64,000 nt of DNA from NCBI GenBank assembly GCA_024710905.1, contig JANJTV010000036.1, positions 1-64,000 on the forward strand, read 5' to 3'. A program made the position numbers and the translations under genes. Origin of the DNA: Anaerolineales bacterium. GTDB taxonomy: Bacteria; Chloroflexota; Anaerolineae; Anaerolineales; Villigracilaceae. Of the stretch, positions 8,121-16,541 are shown one piece after another. Each line of letters starts with the position of its first letter. Position 1 is the stretch's first letter. The notes beneath the pieces were generated by a model, which saw only the letters and a list, made by a program, of their open reading frames with translations, ran no database searches and had not been told where the DNA came from.

Positions 8121-8519
8121 TTATTCTGCCACCGGCAGCTTCATGGACAGCGAGACCTGTGGTACTTCAGCATCGCGGTCAATCTTGCGCAGGGTGAATG
8201 AATCGGCACCGAACGACTGTTTAATCTTCTGGATCAGGGGCAGCATATCCATGCCAATCGCACAGGTGAACAGGTCAATGGCGCAGTAGCCATGCTCCGG
8301 CCAGGCATGCAGGCTGGCATGCGACTCGGCCAGCAGCAAAAAACCGGTGAACCCGTGCGGGCTAAATTTGTATAAACCTTCATCCACAACCGTCAGGCCG
8401 CTTTCACGCACCGCCTGGGCAAACAGGGAGTAAGCCCGTTCGCTATCCATCAGGATTTCCCGGTTGCAGTTGCTGAGATCGCAAATGTAATGCTCTCCCA
8501 ATTTCATACTTGTTTTCAC
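8121..8519 (-). CDS. speD: S-adenosylmethionine decarboxylase proenzyme (prokaryotic class 1B)
   Basis: The pyruvoyl enzyme decarboxylates S-adenosylmethionine to provide the aminopropyl donor for SpeE. The self-processing site is clear in LLLAESHASLHAWPE: cleavage between Glu65 and Ser66 would turn Ser66 into the pyruvoyl group, and His71 and a downstream Cys (LFTC) belong to the conserved active-site set. The length of about 132 aa fits the short bacterial and archaeal class. The start is set at a GTG because GGAGG lies five bases before it. The ATG four codons later has poor spacing, and the ORF-track start adds an unrelated N-terminus. Confidence 0.92.
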   Translation of the reverse strand: MKTSMKLGEHYICDLSNCNREILMDSERAYSLFAQAVRESGLTVVDEGLYKFSPHGFTGFLLLAESHASLHAWPEHGYCAIDLFTCAIGMDMLPLIQKIKQSFGADSFTLRKIDRDAEVPQVSLSMKLPVAE

Positions 8520-8549
8520 TCTCACCTCCAAAAATAATTTGAAGTCGAG

Positions 8550-8578
8550 ATTTTCGTGCCAACTGCCCTGCATGTCAA
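8550..8578 (-). promoter_or_regulatory. Candidate promoter of the speD-speE operon
   Basis: On the minus strand a perfect TTGACA is followed by a 17-bp spacer and GAAAAT, placing a transcript start shortly before the speD ribosome binding site. The -35 is strong and the -10 weak. Confidence 0.5.
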
Positions 8579-8860
8579 TCTTTGCAAGGAGCGAATAATC
8601 GTCAGGTTTTCAGGTTTTTTTTTGAATTTCCATCACTGCTACAGCAATCACATCACCAAAACTCAATGATTTGCCCGTGTACACAACGATTCTTTTTGCG
8701 GCAATTCAAAATAGTCAAAATATTGCACGCCATGCTGCCCGTTCGTCATTTAACTCTGTAATAACGGACACAAAAATGCCGATTGGGCAAACTGACCATT
8801 GAATTATGTCTTAATCGGATGCAGGCAAAATCAGGCAGGCTCCCCCGCGTCTGATGCCGT
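8579..8860. other. Non-coding gap between dcyD-like gene and speD promoter
   Basis: I see no supported gene here. It holds a T9 run on the plus strand, AT-rich sequence, and a loose CCGATT...AATCGG inverted pair. No clear Rho-independent terminator for the upstream operon is visible. The 67-aa minus ORF crossing its right edge is a shadow of the neighbouring PLP enzyme gene. Confidence 0.5.
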
Positions 8861-9847
8861 TTAATCGGTTGTTGCCGGCGATACCAGCCCTGACTGGTAT
8901 TTGCTGGAAAACAGCGCCGGTTGACCGCCGGTGTGCCAGAAGAGCACATTTTGACCGCGTTTGAAGAAGCCTCGCTGAATCAGGTTAATCATCCCGCCTG
9001 CCGCGCGGCCAGTGTAGACCGGGTCGAGCAGGATGCCCTCCATGCGGGCAAAGAGATGTACTGCCTCGCGTTCCAGTTCGGTCAGTACGCCATAGCCGGG
9101 TTTGCAATATTCATCAGTGGCTTCGACATCATCGACAGTAAACACCTGTTTCCCCCCCAGTTTGTCCGCCGCCTGCCCTGCCAGCGTTGAAACATGCTCC
9201 TTGAGCCAGGCTTCGCTTTCGTCAATGCTGATGCCCAGCACACGGCCGTCATAACCAAACAAACGCTTCCCCAGGGTCAACCCGGCATGCGTCCCGCCAC
9301 TGGAGGTGCCAAACACCATCCAATCGGCATGCAATCCCTGCGCCATAAACTCTTGCATGGCGAAGGCATAGCCCAGCGCGCCGGTCGGGCTGCTGCCGCC
9401 ATACGGAACCAGGTAAGGGCGCTTGCCTGCCTCCCAGGCCTGGTCAAAGGTTTCTTTCAATACAAGGTCCCGGTCAGCCCGGTCTTGCACCCAGGTAATC
9501 TGTGCGCCAAACAGGGCATCCATGAGCACGTTGGCGGTCAGTTCGGCCGGTTTTTCACCGGTTAACACCAGTTGGCATTCAAAGCCATGGCGTGCGGCGG
9601 CGGCAGCCGTCTGGCGACAGTGGTTGGATTGCACCGCCCCGGCGCTGATCAACATCTTTGCACCGTCGGCCTGGGCTTCTGCCACCAGGAATTCCAGTTT
9701 GCGGGTCTTGTTGCCGCCCAGGGCCAGGCCAGTTTGGTCGTCTCGTTTAATGAATAGATTCGGCCCGCCCAGCAAAGCCGAGAGGCGCGGCAGGGGTTCA
9801 ATTGCTGTGGGCAGGTGGGCAAAGCGCAGGCGGGGAGGATTAATCAT
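8861..9847 (-). CDS. D-cysteine desulfhydrase / ACC deaminase family PLP enzyme
   Basis: This is a fold-type II pyridoxal-phosphate enzyme. GGNKTRKLEF at residues 44-53 carries the Schiff-base lysine (K47), SAGAVQSNHCRQTAAAAA is the substrate-binding Ser/Asn loop, and FGTSSGGTHAGL is the phosphate-binding loop. Members degrade D-cysteine to pyruvate, sulfide and ammonia, or deaminate 1-aminocyclopropane-1-carboxylate. The sequence alone does not separate these, though D-cysteine desulfhydrase is the usual outcome for such genes. AGGAG lies six bases before the ATG, and the start overlaps the upstream membrane-protein stop by four bases. It is the last gene of the polysaccharide/FemAB operon, which is an odd place for an amino-acid catabolic enzyme. 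Confidence 0.85.
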   Translation of the reverse strand: MINPPRLRFAHLPTAIEPLPRLSALLGGPNLFIKRDDQTGLALGGNKTRKLEFLVAEAQADGAKMLISAGAVQSNHCRQTAAAAARHGFECQLVLTGEKPAELTANVLMDALFGAQITWVQDRADRDLVLKETFDQAWEAGKRPYLVPYGGSSPTGALGYAFAMQEFMAQGLHADWMVFGTSSGGTHAGLTLGKRLFGYDGRVLGISIDESEAWLKEHVSTLAGQAADKLGGKQVFTVDDVEATDEYCKPGYGVLTELEREAVHLFARMEGILLDPVYTGRAAGGMINLIQRGFFKRGQNVLFWHTGGQPALFSSKYQSGLVSPATTD

Positions 9848-10197
9848 GATGAACTCCTTTTGGCGATCCAGTACAGGCGTGCGCAGAGAACAAACAATGC
9901 CAGGCCATATAGCGCGTAGAAAAAATCTGCCAGGCCAAAATCATCCAGGAATAATGCCAATAAGTTCAAAGTCAGGTAGATCAGGCACAGGCCTACATGA
10001 TTGGGCGGATCTTGACCCACCTGCCAGGCAAACCAGGCCATCAGCAGGCCGTTGGCCGCAAGCGCGGCAACCATAAGAATGGTCATCCACCCCGGCAGGG
10101 ATGAACGCCACCAGAATGCACCCGCCACCATCAGCCAGGCACCCGCCGACAGGAATAGCAGGAAACGCATCCCCTGCGCCAGCCGTTGGTTTTCCAT
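9844..10197 (-). CDS. Small membrane protein, four predicted helices
   Basis: Only the 117-aa part beginning MENQRLAQG is plausible; the longer ORF-track version would overlap the upstream FemAB gene by 180 bases. It has four hydrophobic helices with short basic ends (final WIAKRSSS). The start overlaps the preceding stop by one base (TGATG) and its stop overlaps the next start (ATGA), so it belongs to the operon. No family is recognised. Confidence 0.65.
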   Translation of the reverse strand: MENQRLAQGMRFLLFLSAGAWLMVAGAFWWRSSLPGWMTILMVAALAANGLLMAWFAWQVGQDPPNHVGLCLIYLTLNLLALFLDDFGLADFFYALYGLALFVLCARLYWIAKRSSS

Positions 10198-11330
10198 CAG
10201 GCGCTTAAGCCCTGGCGGGTTCTGGCCCGCCCGCGAGCGCGCATCACATCCAGTACCATCGGCATGACGCGCGTGTACATGGCATACCAAAAACTGTTCG
10301 GGGCAAAATCCCAGGCGCCCAGGGTGCGAATCACCTGCCCACCCAGGCCATCTTTGAAGCGGAAGACTCCCCACATGCTGTCGCTTTCATCGAAAACATC
10401 CGGCGCGCCCCACAGGTCATAGACCGTACAGCCGCGCGCCTTTGCCCAGCGTATTGCTTCCCACTGCAAGAAATACGTTGGCATCTTTTCACGATGAGAG
10501 TCGCGGCTCATGCCATACACGTAATAGGCCCGCCCGGCAAATGCGAACAGGAACACTGCCGCCACCGGCTCGCCATCCACTTCGGCGATCAGCGGCTCGG
10601 CCAGACCGCGAAAAGCCTGCCAGACAGCCCGGTAATAGGCCTCGTCGCGGATGACAAACCCATCTCGCAGGCTGGTTTCGGCGTACATTTTGTACAGCAT
10701 CGGCCAGTCCTGTTCACCGCCTACACGCATAACAACGCCTTTCTTTGGCCCCAACCGTACGTTATAGCGGGTCTTTTGCTTCATATTAGCCAGCAATTCT
10801 TCTTCGGAAGGTTTAAGGGAAACATATACTGTATTACGGAACTGAATCTGGTCATCAGAGAAACGCCATCCCCGGTGCTGAAGCAGCCCGCGTACGGCCT
10901 CGCCGCCGGGTTCCGTTTGATCTGCGTCGCTGCCCGGGATGCCCCTGCCCAGAACAATATCCGGGTCAATTTTCACAAAGATGCCGCCCTGTTTGCGGGC
11001 AAACCCCTCCAGATCGGTCAGCACGCGCTGGGCAAGGGCCAAATCCGTCCAGTCCAGGTTGGGGCCTTTGGGTGCATAGAGCACCGCCAGGCGTGCGCCA
11101 AACCCACCGACCGGGATGCGCCGCTTGAGCACCAGGCAGGCCGCGCGGGGTGTGAACTCAATGGTTTGCAGGGCAGCGAGTTCCGTATTTGCGATAAACT
11201 GCCGGTCAGACCACACGCAGTAAAACGCCTGCCAGCCGACCGGGGCCTTGACCTGAGCCCATTGGGCCGTTTGCATGAAATGTGGGTTGGGCAGGCCAGC
11301 AAGAATCCTGCCCCAGATTTCTGCGCTCAT
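10197..11330 (-). CDS. FemAB/FemX-like aminoacyltransferase (second copy)
   Basis: This protein has the tandem GNAT fold of FemAB-type enzymes, which add amino acids from aminoacyl-tRNA to peptidoglycan or other acceptors. Diagnostic stretches are MKQKTRYNVRLGPKKG and MPTYFLQWEAIRWAKARGC followed by YDLWGAPD. It is 377 aa when started at MSAEIW, where the ATG overlaps the upstream stop as ATGA. The extra 43 residues in the ORF track lie inside the previous gene. It is clearly paralogous to the next gene upstream, sharing most of the same motifs in the same order, so it arose by tandem duplication. The acceptor could be lipid II or a surface polymer made by the same operon. Confidence 0.85.
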   Translation of the reverse strand: MSAEIWGRILAGLPNPHFMQTAQWAQVKAPVGWQAFYCVWSDRQFIANTELAALQTIEFTPRAACLVLKRRIPVGGFGARLAVLYAPKGPNLDWTDLALAQRVLTDLEGFARKQGGIFVKIDPDIVLGRGIPGSDADQTEPGGEAVRGLLQHRGWRFSDDQIQFRNTVYVSLKPSEEELLANMKQKTRYNVRLGPKKGVVMRVGGEQDWPMLYKMYAETSLRDGFVIRDEAYYRAVWQAFRGLAEPLIAEVDGEPVAAVFLFAFAGRAYYVYGMSRDSHREKMPTYFLQWEAIRWAKARGCTVYDLWGAPDVFDESDSMWGVFRFKDGLGGQVIRTLGAWDFAPNSFWYAMYTRVMPMVLDVMRARGRARTRQGLSA

Positions 11331-12310
11331 GCGGAATCCCTTCCGCCGTACCGCCACAGGTACAGGCGATACAACAAGGGCATGTAAACCCGATCTAGGG
11401 CTTGGACGTTGCGCCGAACCAGCCCGCCAAATCCGCGTTTGAAGCGATATACGCCCCACAGGCCATCGCGGCGGGTTTCAAAATCGGCTTCGAGCTGGTT
11501 CTCGTCAGCGTCGGGCACGCCCCACAGGTCATATTCGGCGCAGCCTTTACCGCGCGCCCATTTCATGGCTTCCCATTGCAACAGGTAGGTTGGCATGCGG
11601 TTGCGTTCTTCGTCTGTGGATGCGCCGTACAGGTAATACGCCCGGCTGCCACGCGCAAAAGCCATCAGCGCGGCGAGGGGTTTGCCAGCATATTCAGCCA
11701 GCAAGATCTCAGCCATGCCAGCAGGATGGAACAGTTCGTAGGCTTTTGTATAGTATTCCAGCGAATGCACGCCGAAGCCATCGCGCCCGCCGGTGACTTG
11801 CATCAGGCGGTAAAAACCGGGCAGATCGTCCCAGGCGCGGACAGTCACTTCTTTCTTTTCGGCCAGGCGAATGTTGTAACGGCATTTTTGCTTCATGCGC
11901 GCCAGGAGGTCTTCTTCGGAACCAGTCAGTGAAACAATAACTGTGCGCGGCGGCTGGATGTTATGCGGAGAGACGATAAACGCCCGTTGCAGGCTCATGG
12001 ACGGCTTGAAATCCGTATCCCAGGCGTCCGGCTCTACTTTTAGCAAGACGGCCTTCTGGCGACGGCAGGCTTCATCAATTTCGGGGATCAACTCTTCGAA
12101 ACCGGGGACAGGCCGGGGAGCGTACGCCACAGTAAAACCCAAGGGCAGGCGACGGAACAGGAGTTGGATTCCGCTCTCGCCAGAAACCAGCCATTTGGCT
12201 GTCCATCCAAACGACGATTTTAACTGACCCCACTGGCCCGTTTGCAGGATGTGCGCTTCAGGCTGGCGATCAAGAAATTGCTGCCATTGCTCATAATTGA
12301 CTTCGGGCAT
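11327..12310 (-). CDS. FemAB/FemX-like aminoacyltransferase (first copy)
   Basis: This is a 327-aa FemAB-type protein with MKQKCRYNIRLAEKKE in the first GNAT half and MPTYLLQWEAMKWARGKGC plus YDLWGVPD in the second. It begins MPEVNYEQWQQFLDRQPEAHILQTGQWGQLK, the usual N-terminus of the family. Its ATG overlaps the CapD-like stop by one base and its stop overlaps the second FemAB copy by four bases. The family transfers amino acids from charged tRNA onto precursors at the cytoplasmic membrane. The placement directly after sugar-dehydratase genes suggests action in envelope or capsule assembly. Confidence 0.87.
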   Translation of the reverse strand: MPEVNYEQWQQFLDRQPEAHILQTGQWGQLKSSFGWTAKWLVSGESGIQLLFRRLPLGFTVAYAPRPVPGFEELIPEIDEACRRQKAVLLKVEPDAWDTDFKPSMSLQRAFIVSPHNIQPPRTVIVSLTGSEEDLLARMKQKCRYNIRLAEKKEVTVRAWDDLPGFYRLMQVTGGRDGFGVHSLEYYTKAYELFHPAGMAEILLAEYAGKPLAALMAFARGSRAYYLYGASTDEERNRMPTYLLQWEAMKWARGKGCAEYDLWGVPDADENQLEADFETRRDGLWGVYRFKRGFGGLVRRNVQALDRVYMPLLYRLYLWRYGGRDSA

Positions 12311-14193
12311 CAGACCACCGAGGTGACGTCTTCCTGCAGCGGGCCGCCACGCACTGCTGCACCGGGAACAAGTTCGTCCAGCAAATCAAGGATTTCCGGG
12401 CTGCGACTGGCGCGGGCATGTTCGATTAATACGCGAACAGATTTACGGAATACCTCGCCGGAGCGGGATTCTTCGTTGTCCAGTCGGTAAATATCCGGGT
12501 GACTGGTTTTAAGCGTTTGCGCTGAAGGCTCCCAGAGCACTTCGTTGAGTTTTTCGCCGGGGCGCACGCCGGTAAAGACTATTTCAATATCACGGCCTGG
12601 CTCCAGCCCCGACAGGCGAATCAGGTCTTCGGCCAGGTCAAGGATGCGCACTGGCTGGCCCATGTTGAGCACAAAGGTTTCGCCGCCCTGACCCATAGCC
12701 GCCGCCTGTAAAACGAGATGAACGGCTTCAGGAATGGTCATGAAATAGCGCCGCATGCCAGGGTGGGTGACCGTCACCGGCCCGCCGGAAGCAATCTGGT
12801 GTTTAAAGATGGGGATAATACTGCCCCGGCTGCCAAGCACATTACCAAAGCGAACAACGGTTAAAGATTTACCGCTCTGGCGGGCAGCATCAAGCACGAT
12901 CATCTCCGCCAGTCGTTTGGTCGCGCCATAAACATTGGAGGGGGAAACGGCTTTATCTGTCGAAATCAGCACCATGTGTTCGGCGTTGTGGCGAATGGCA
13001 GCCTCCACAATGCATCGGGTTCCCAACACGTTGTTTAGCACTGCTTCTTCGATATTGGTCTGCATCAGCGGGACATGTTTGTGCGCCGCAGCATGGAAAA
13101 CCACCTGAGGGCGCAGTTGTAAGAAAACGGATTCAATCCGAACATCATCGCGCACATCAGCAATGATCGGTGTGATCTTAATGGTCGGGTTGTTTTCGCG
13201 CAGTTCCAGCAGGCTTTCAAAAATGCTGTTCTCGCCATGCCCGAGCAGGATTAATTCCTGCGGGTTCCAACGGGCAATCTGGCGACACAGTTCGCGTCCA
13301 ATTGAGCCGCCCGCGCCAGTCACCAGCACACGCCTCCCGCCCAGGCGTTCGCCCAACAGGGAGTCATCCGTAGCCGTCAACTCGCGGCGCAACAGGTCGG
13401 TAATATCCACTTCGCGCAGACGCGAAACGCTGACCCGCCCGCCGAGTAATTCATACAGCCCAGGCATGGTACGGAAAGGTACACCCTTCAGGCGACAGAC
13501 ATCCGCCACCAGGCGCACCACCCGCCCCGGCGCAGTCGGGATGGCGATGATCACTTCATCTACAGGTTGTTCATCCAACACACGCGCCAGGTCTGTTAAC
13601 ATTCCCACCACCGGCACACCCAACAGGGAATGGCCCTGCTTGGCCGGGTCATCATCCAGGAAAGCCACCGGCTGCAGGTTGACCTGGCGGGTCTTTTGCA
13701 TTTCCTTGACCACCAGCGCGCCGGCCGACCCGGCCCCGATGATCAATACCTTGTTCAATTGGCCATAGCGCGGCGGCGCGGATGACTCGGCCAGGATGCG
13801 CAGCGAAAAACGCGCACCGCCCACCAGCAGCAACGAGAGCAGCCAGTCAATGGCCAGTACCGAGCGCGGGAAACCCGGCCCAATCACCTGCAACCAGAAC
13901 AGGCCAATCACCAACCCTGAGACCAGCAACGAGGCCACCGTCACCGCCGTGGCAATCAACTTCAATTCATCAATGCTGGCATACACCCACAGGCGGCGAT
14001 ACAGGCCGAACCAGTAATACACTAGCGGTTTAATCACCAGCGAAACGCCGAGCAGCCACAACGCACCCTGGAAATAAAACCGGAAGAAATCCTCGCCGAT
14101 CTCCAGGCGCAGCACATAACTGCCGAGCGCCGAAATGGCAATCAGCAGCACATCTGCCAGCAACACATAACGATTACGAAAACGAGAACCCAA
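12310..14193 (-). CDS. CapD/FlaA1-like nucleotide-sugar 4,6-dehydratase (membrane-bound SDR)
   Basis: The N-terminal quarter has about four transmembrane helices, followed by a CoA-binding-like domain (VLIIGAGSAGALVVKEM) and a C-terminal extended SDR domain with TGAGGSIG at about 292-299 and AAAHKHVPLM. The catalytic region reads ISTDKAVSPSNVYGATK with Tyr422 and Lys426. Relatives convert UDP-N-acetylhexosamines to 4-keto-6-deoxy sugars for capsule, O-antigen or protein glycans. Several such enzymes have Met where this one has Tyr. Translation starts at a TTG immediately after the TAG of the upstream epimerase, so it depends on coupling. The length of 627 aa is typical. Part of this gene lies outside the palindrome, so the right-arm copy is cut by the window end. 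Confidence 0.9.
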   Translation of the reverse strand: MGSRFRNRYVLLADVLLIAISALGSYVLRLEIGEDFFRFYFQGALWLLGVSLVIKPLVYYWFGLYRRLWVYASIDELKLIATAVTVASLLVSGLVIGLFWLQVIGPGFPRSVLAIDWLLSLLLVGGARFSLRILAESSAPPRYGQLNKVLIIGAGSAGALVVKEMQKTRQVNLQPVAFLDDDPAKQGHSLLGVPVVGMLTDLARVLDEQPVDEVIIAIPTAPGRVVRLVADVCRLKGVPFRTMPGLYELLGGRVSVSRLREVDITDLLRRELTATDDSLLGERLGGRRVLVTGAGGSIGRELCRQIARWNPQELILLGHGENSIFESLLELRENNPTIKITPIIADVRDDVRIESVFLQLRPQVVFHAAAHKHVPLMQTNIEEAVLNNVLGTRCIVEAAIRHNAEHMVLISTDKAVSPSNVYGATKRLAEMIVLDAARQSGKSLTVVRFGNVLGSRGSIIPIFKHQIASGGPVTVTHPGMRRYFMTIPEAVHLVLQAAAMGQGGETFVLNMGQPVRILDLAEDLIRLSGLEPGRDIEIVFTGVRPGEKLNEVLWEPSAQTLKTSHPDIYRLDNEESRSGEVFRKSVRVLIEHARASRSPEILDLLDELVPGAAVRGGPLQEDVTSVV

Positions 14194-15120
14194 CTACGCC
14201 TTCCTCATCCAATCCACCACTGCCTGCAGGCCATCCGGCAGGCTAGTTTGGGCGGTAAAGCCCAGCACGCGGGTTGCCTTGGCCGGGCTGCCCACCGATT
14301 TATAAATATCTCCGGCGCGCGGTGCAGCAAACACCGGCTCGGGCGTGCCGGGAATCAGTTCCCGTAATCCATCCACCAGGTCAATCACCCGCGTTTCCAG
14401 GCCAGTACAGACATTAAAGACCTGCCCCGGCGCATCCGGGTGCTGGCTGGCTGCCAGGTTGGCGCGTACGACATCACCGACATAGACCAAATCACGGGTC
14501 TGACCGCCATCGCCAAAAATCGTCACCGGCTGGCCGTCCAGCAAGCGGCGGGCAAAGATCGGCACAGCCGCCGCATACATACTATCTGGACGTTGGCGCG
14601 GACCATAGATATTGAAATAGCGCAGAGCTGCCACTTCTAATCCAAAAGAGCGGGTGTACATCTCGGCATAAATTTCATCCACGCGCTTTGAAACGGCATA
14701 GGGGGATAAAGGTGACAGGATGGCCTCCTCGTCCAGGGGTAGTTCATCCAGATCGCCGTACACCGCCGCAGAAGAAGCTAACACAAACCGGCTCACCCCC
14801 GCCTTTCTCGCCGCTTCGAGCAGCACTTCCGTACCCTGTTGGTTAATACTGAAGCAAGCCAGCGGGTCTTCCATGGATTGCGGCACGGACACAAACGCAG
14901 CTTCATGAAAAACTACATTGATGTCGCGCATTGCTTCTGCGGCTTTGGATTCATCGCGGATATCGCCTTCGATTAATTCCACATCCAACCCGGCCAGATT
15001 CTCAGCCTTGCCCGTCGAAAAGTTGTCAAGCACACGCACAAATTCGCCCTGCTCGAGCAGGGCGCGCACCAGGTGAGAACCTATAAACCCGGCGCCGCCG
15101 GTAACAAGGTATTTGGTCAT
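14194..15120 (-). CDS. NAD-dependent UDP-sugar epimerase/dehydratase (GalE-like SDR)
   Basis: This is an extended short-chain dehydrogenase with the NAD-binding motif TGGAGFIGSH at residues 7-16, the serine loop LASSAAVYGD, the catalytic YAVSK, and NIYGPRQRPDSMYAAAVPIF, a stretch typical of UDP-GlcNAc or UDP-glucose 4-epimerases. It probably converts a UDP-hexose or UDP-N-acetylhexosamine at C4, supplying a precursor for the polysaccharide made by the surrounding operon. It shares one base (TAATG) with the upstream sugar transferase and abuts the TTG of the CapD-like gene. GlcNAc versus glucose specificity cannot be settled by eye. Confidence 0.88.
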   Translation of the reverse strand: MTKYLVTGGAGFIGSHLVRALLEQGEFVRVLDNFSTGKAENLAGLDVELIEGDIRDESKAAEAMRDINVVFHEAAFVSVPQSMEDPLACFSINQQGTEVLLEAARKAGVSRFVLASSAAVYGDLDELPLDEEAILSPLSPYAVSKRVDEIYAEMYTRSFGLEVAALRYFNIYGPRQRPDSMYAAAVPIFARRLLDGQPVTIFGDGGQTRDLVYVGDVVRANLAASQHPDAPGQVFNVCTGLETRVIDLVDGLRELIPGTPEPVFAAPRAGDIYKSVGSPAKATRVLGFTAQTSLPDGLQAVVDWMRKA

Positions 15121-16535
15121 TATCGTCCTTTTCCGCGTAAAACTGTGTTCACTGTACGCAGTAGTATCATAATATCCATCAATAACGAACGATGCTTAAT
15201 ATAATAAAGATCATACTCCAACTTCACACCGGTATCTTCCACGGTGGCGGCATAGCCGTAATTAATTTGCGCCCAGCCCGTAATGCCAGGTTTTACCAGT
15301 AGGCGCGCCCGGTAGAAGGGGATTTCACGCTGGAATGTTGCCACCCATTGCTCCCGCTCAGCACGCGGCCCCACCAAGCTCATCTCGCCGCGTAAAACGT
15401 TCCAGAATTGGGGGAATTCATCCAGGCGGGTCACGCGCAGGAAGTTTCCCACCCGGGTGATGCGTGGGTCACGCTCCCCTGCCATTTGGGCTTGCCCTTC
15501 CTTCTCAGCATCCTGCCGCATGGTGCGGAATTTGATCATCATGAATTCGCTGCCACCTTTGCCCAGGCGTTCCTGGCTGTAAAAGATGGGCCAGCCACTA
15601 TCAATCAGGGTTGCCAGACCAACAAATGGAAGCATAACAAGGAAAATGAACATCCCAACCACCGCGCCAAGAATATCAAGCGCCCGCTTGGCAATCTCAT
15701 AAAACCCACTGCTACGCGTTTCATCAACAAAGTTGCGAATAACCCAATCCGATTCCAGGTGATGGATCGGTACACGCCCAAGCAACTCTTCATACATGAT
15801 GGGCATACGAGTGATTTCAGTACCATGTTCACGCGCATCAAGCAGCGTCTGGAAAGTGGTGCCTTTCATCTCCCCGGAGATGGAAACAATCAGGTCGGTA
15901 ATATTCAGTTCGTCAACCAGGTGCATCAACTGGCTGCTATCGCCAATCACACGCACTTTTTCAATAAATTTTCCCTGCTTCTGGGGGTCGTCATCAATAA
16001 ACCCAACCAGAACAAATGGCGGCGGGGTAATCTCCCGATACATCCGCACCAGGGTTTTGCCATTGTTCCCTGCGCCAACTATTAGCATCCGGCGCATGAA
16101 GCTTGGGTTTGTATACAAACGAATATACAACCAGCGCCAAAATAACGTCAGGGGATATACCGCTACAAGGAAGCCAAAAAAGCCACGCCGGTTTATCGCC
16201 CCATCAAACGAAAAATAGACCACTGAATAGAGCAGGAAACCAACAATGGCAGCCATTAATACTGAGTTGAGCGTTTTTCGCCAGCTTGCAGCGCGGTGCA
16301 ACTCATAAATATCCACCAGGAAAATCGGCCAGAGGAGTGGGATGCCATAAAACCACCAGGGCACACGCACCTGAAAAAACTCCCAGCCGAAATCAAGGAA
16401 AGCATCCCCTTCGGCCCAAAAATAAATCCCGGCCACAAGAGCCAAGCTGGCCATCAGCATATCCCCAAGGAACAACAAGGCTCGTTGCTCGCTTGGGCGC
16501 AACCGGAATGTGGATCTTGGCGTATCGGCAGACAT
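15120..16535 (-). CDS. Polyprenyl-phosphate sugar-1-phosphate transferase (WcaJ/WbaP-like)
   Basis: This is an initiating enzyme that links the first sugar-1-phosphate to undecaprenyl phosphate at the membrane. It has four N-terminal hydrophobic helices, a CoA-binding-like central domain (MLIVGAGNNGKTLVRMY), a re-entrant or transmembrane helix near residue 300, and the C-terminal catalytic domain. Family motifs are QERLGKGG, MIKFRTM, a DPRITRVGNFLR stretch, LDEFPQFWNVLRGEMSLVGP and KPGITGWAQINY. The length of 471 aa is normal for the polyisoprenyl-phosphate hexose-1-phosphate transferase group. It is second in the operon, six bases after the glycosyltransferase. Confidence 0.93.
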   Translation of the reverse strand: MSADTPRSTFRLRPSEQRALLFLGDMLMASLALVAGIYFWAEGDAFLDFGWEFFQVRVPWWFYGIPLLWPIFLVDIYELHRAASWRKTLNSVLMAAIVGFLLYSVVYFSFDGAINRRGFFGFLVAVYPLTLFWRWLYIRLYTNPSFMRRMLIVGAGNNGKTLVRMYREITPPPFVLVGFIDDDPQKQGKFIEKVRVIGDSSQLMHLVDELNITDLIVSISGEMKGTTFQTLLDAREHGTEITRMPIMYEELLGRVPIHHLESDWVIRNFVDETRSSGFYEIAKRALDILGAVVGMFIFLVMLPFVGLATLIDSGWPIFYSQERLGKGGSEFMMIKFRTMRQDAEKEGQAQMAGERDPRITRVGNFLRVTRLDEFPQFWNVLRGEMSLVGPRAEREQWVATFQREIPFYRARLLVKPGITGWAQINYGYAATVEDTGVKLEYDLYYIKHRSLLMDIMILLRTVNTVLRGKGR

Positions 16536-16541
16536 ATCAGG

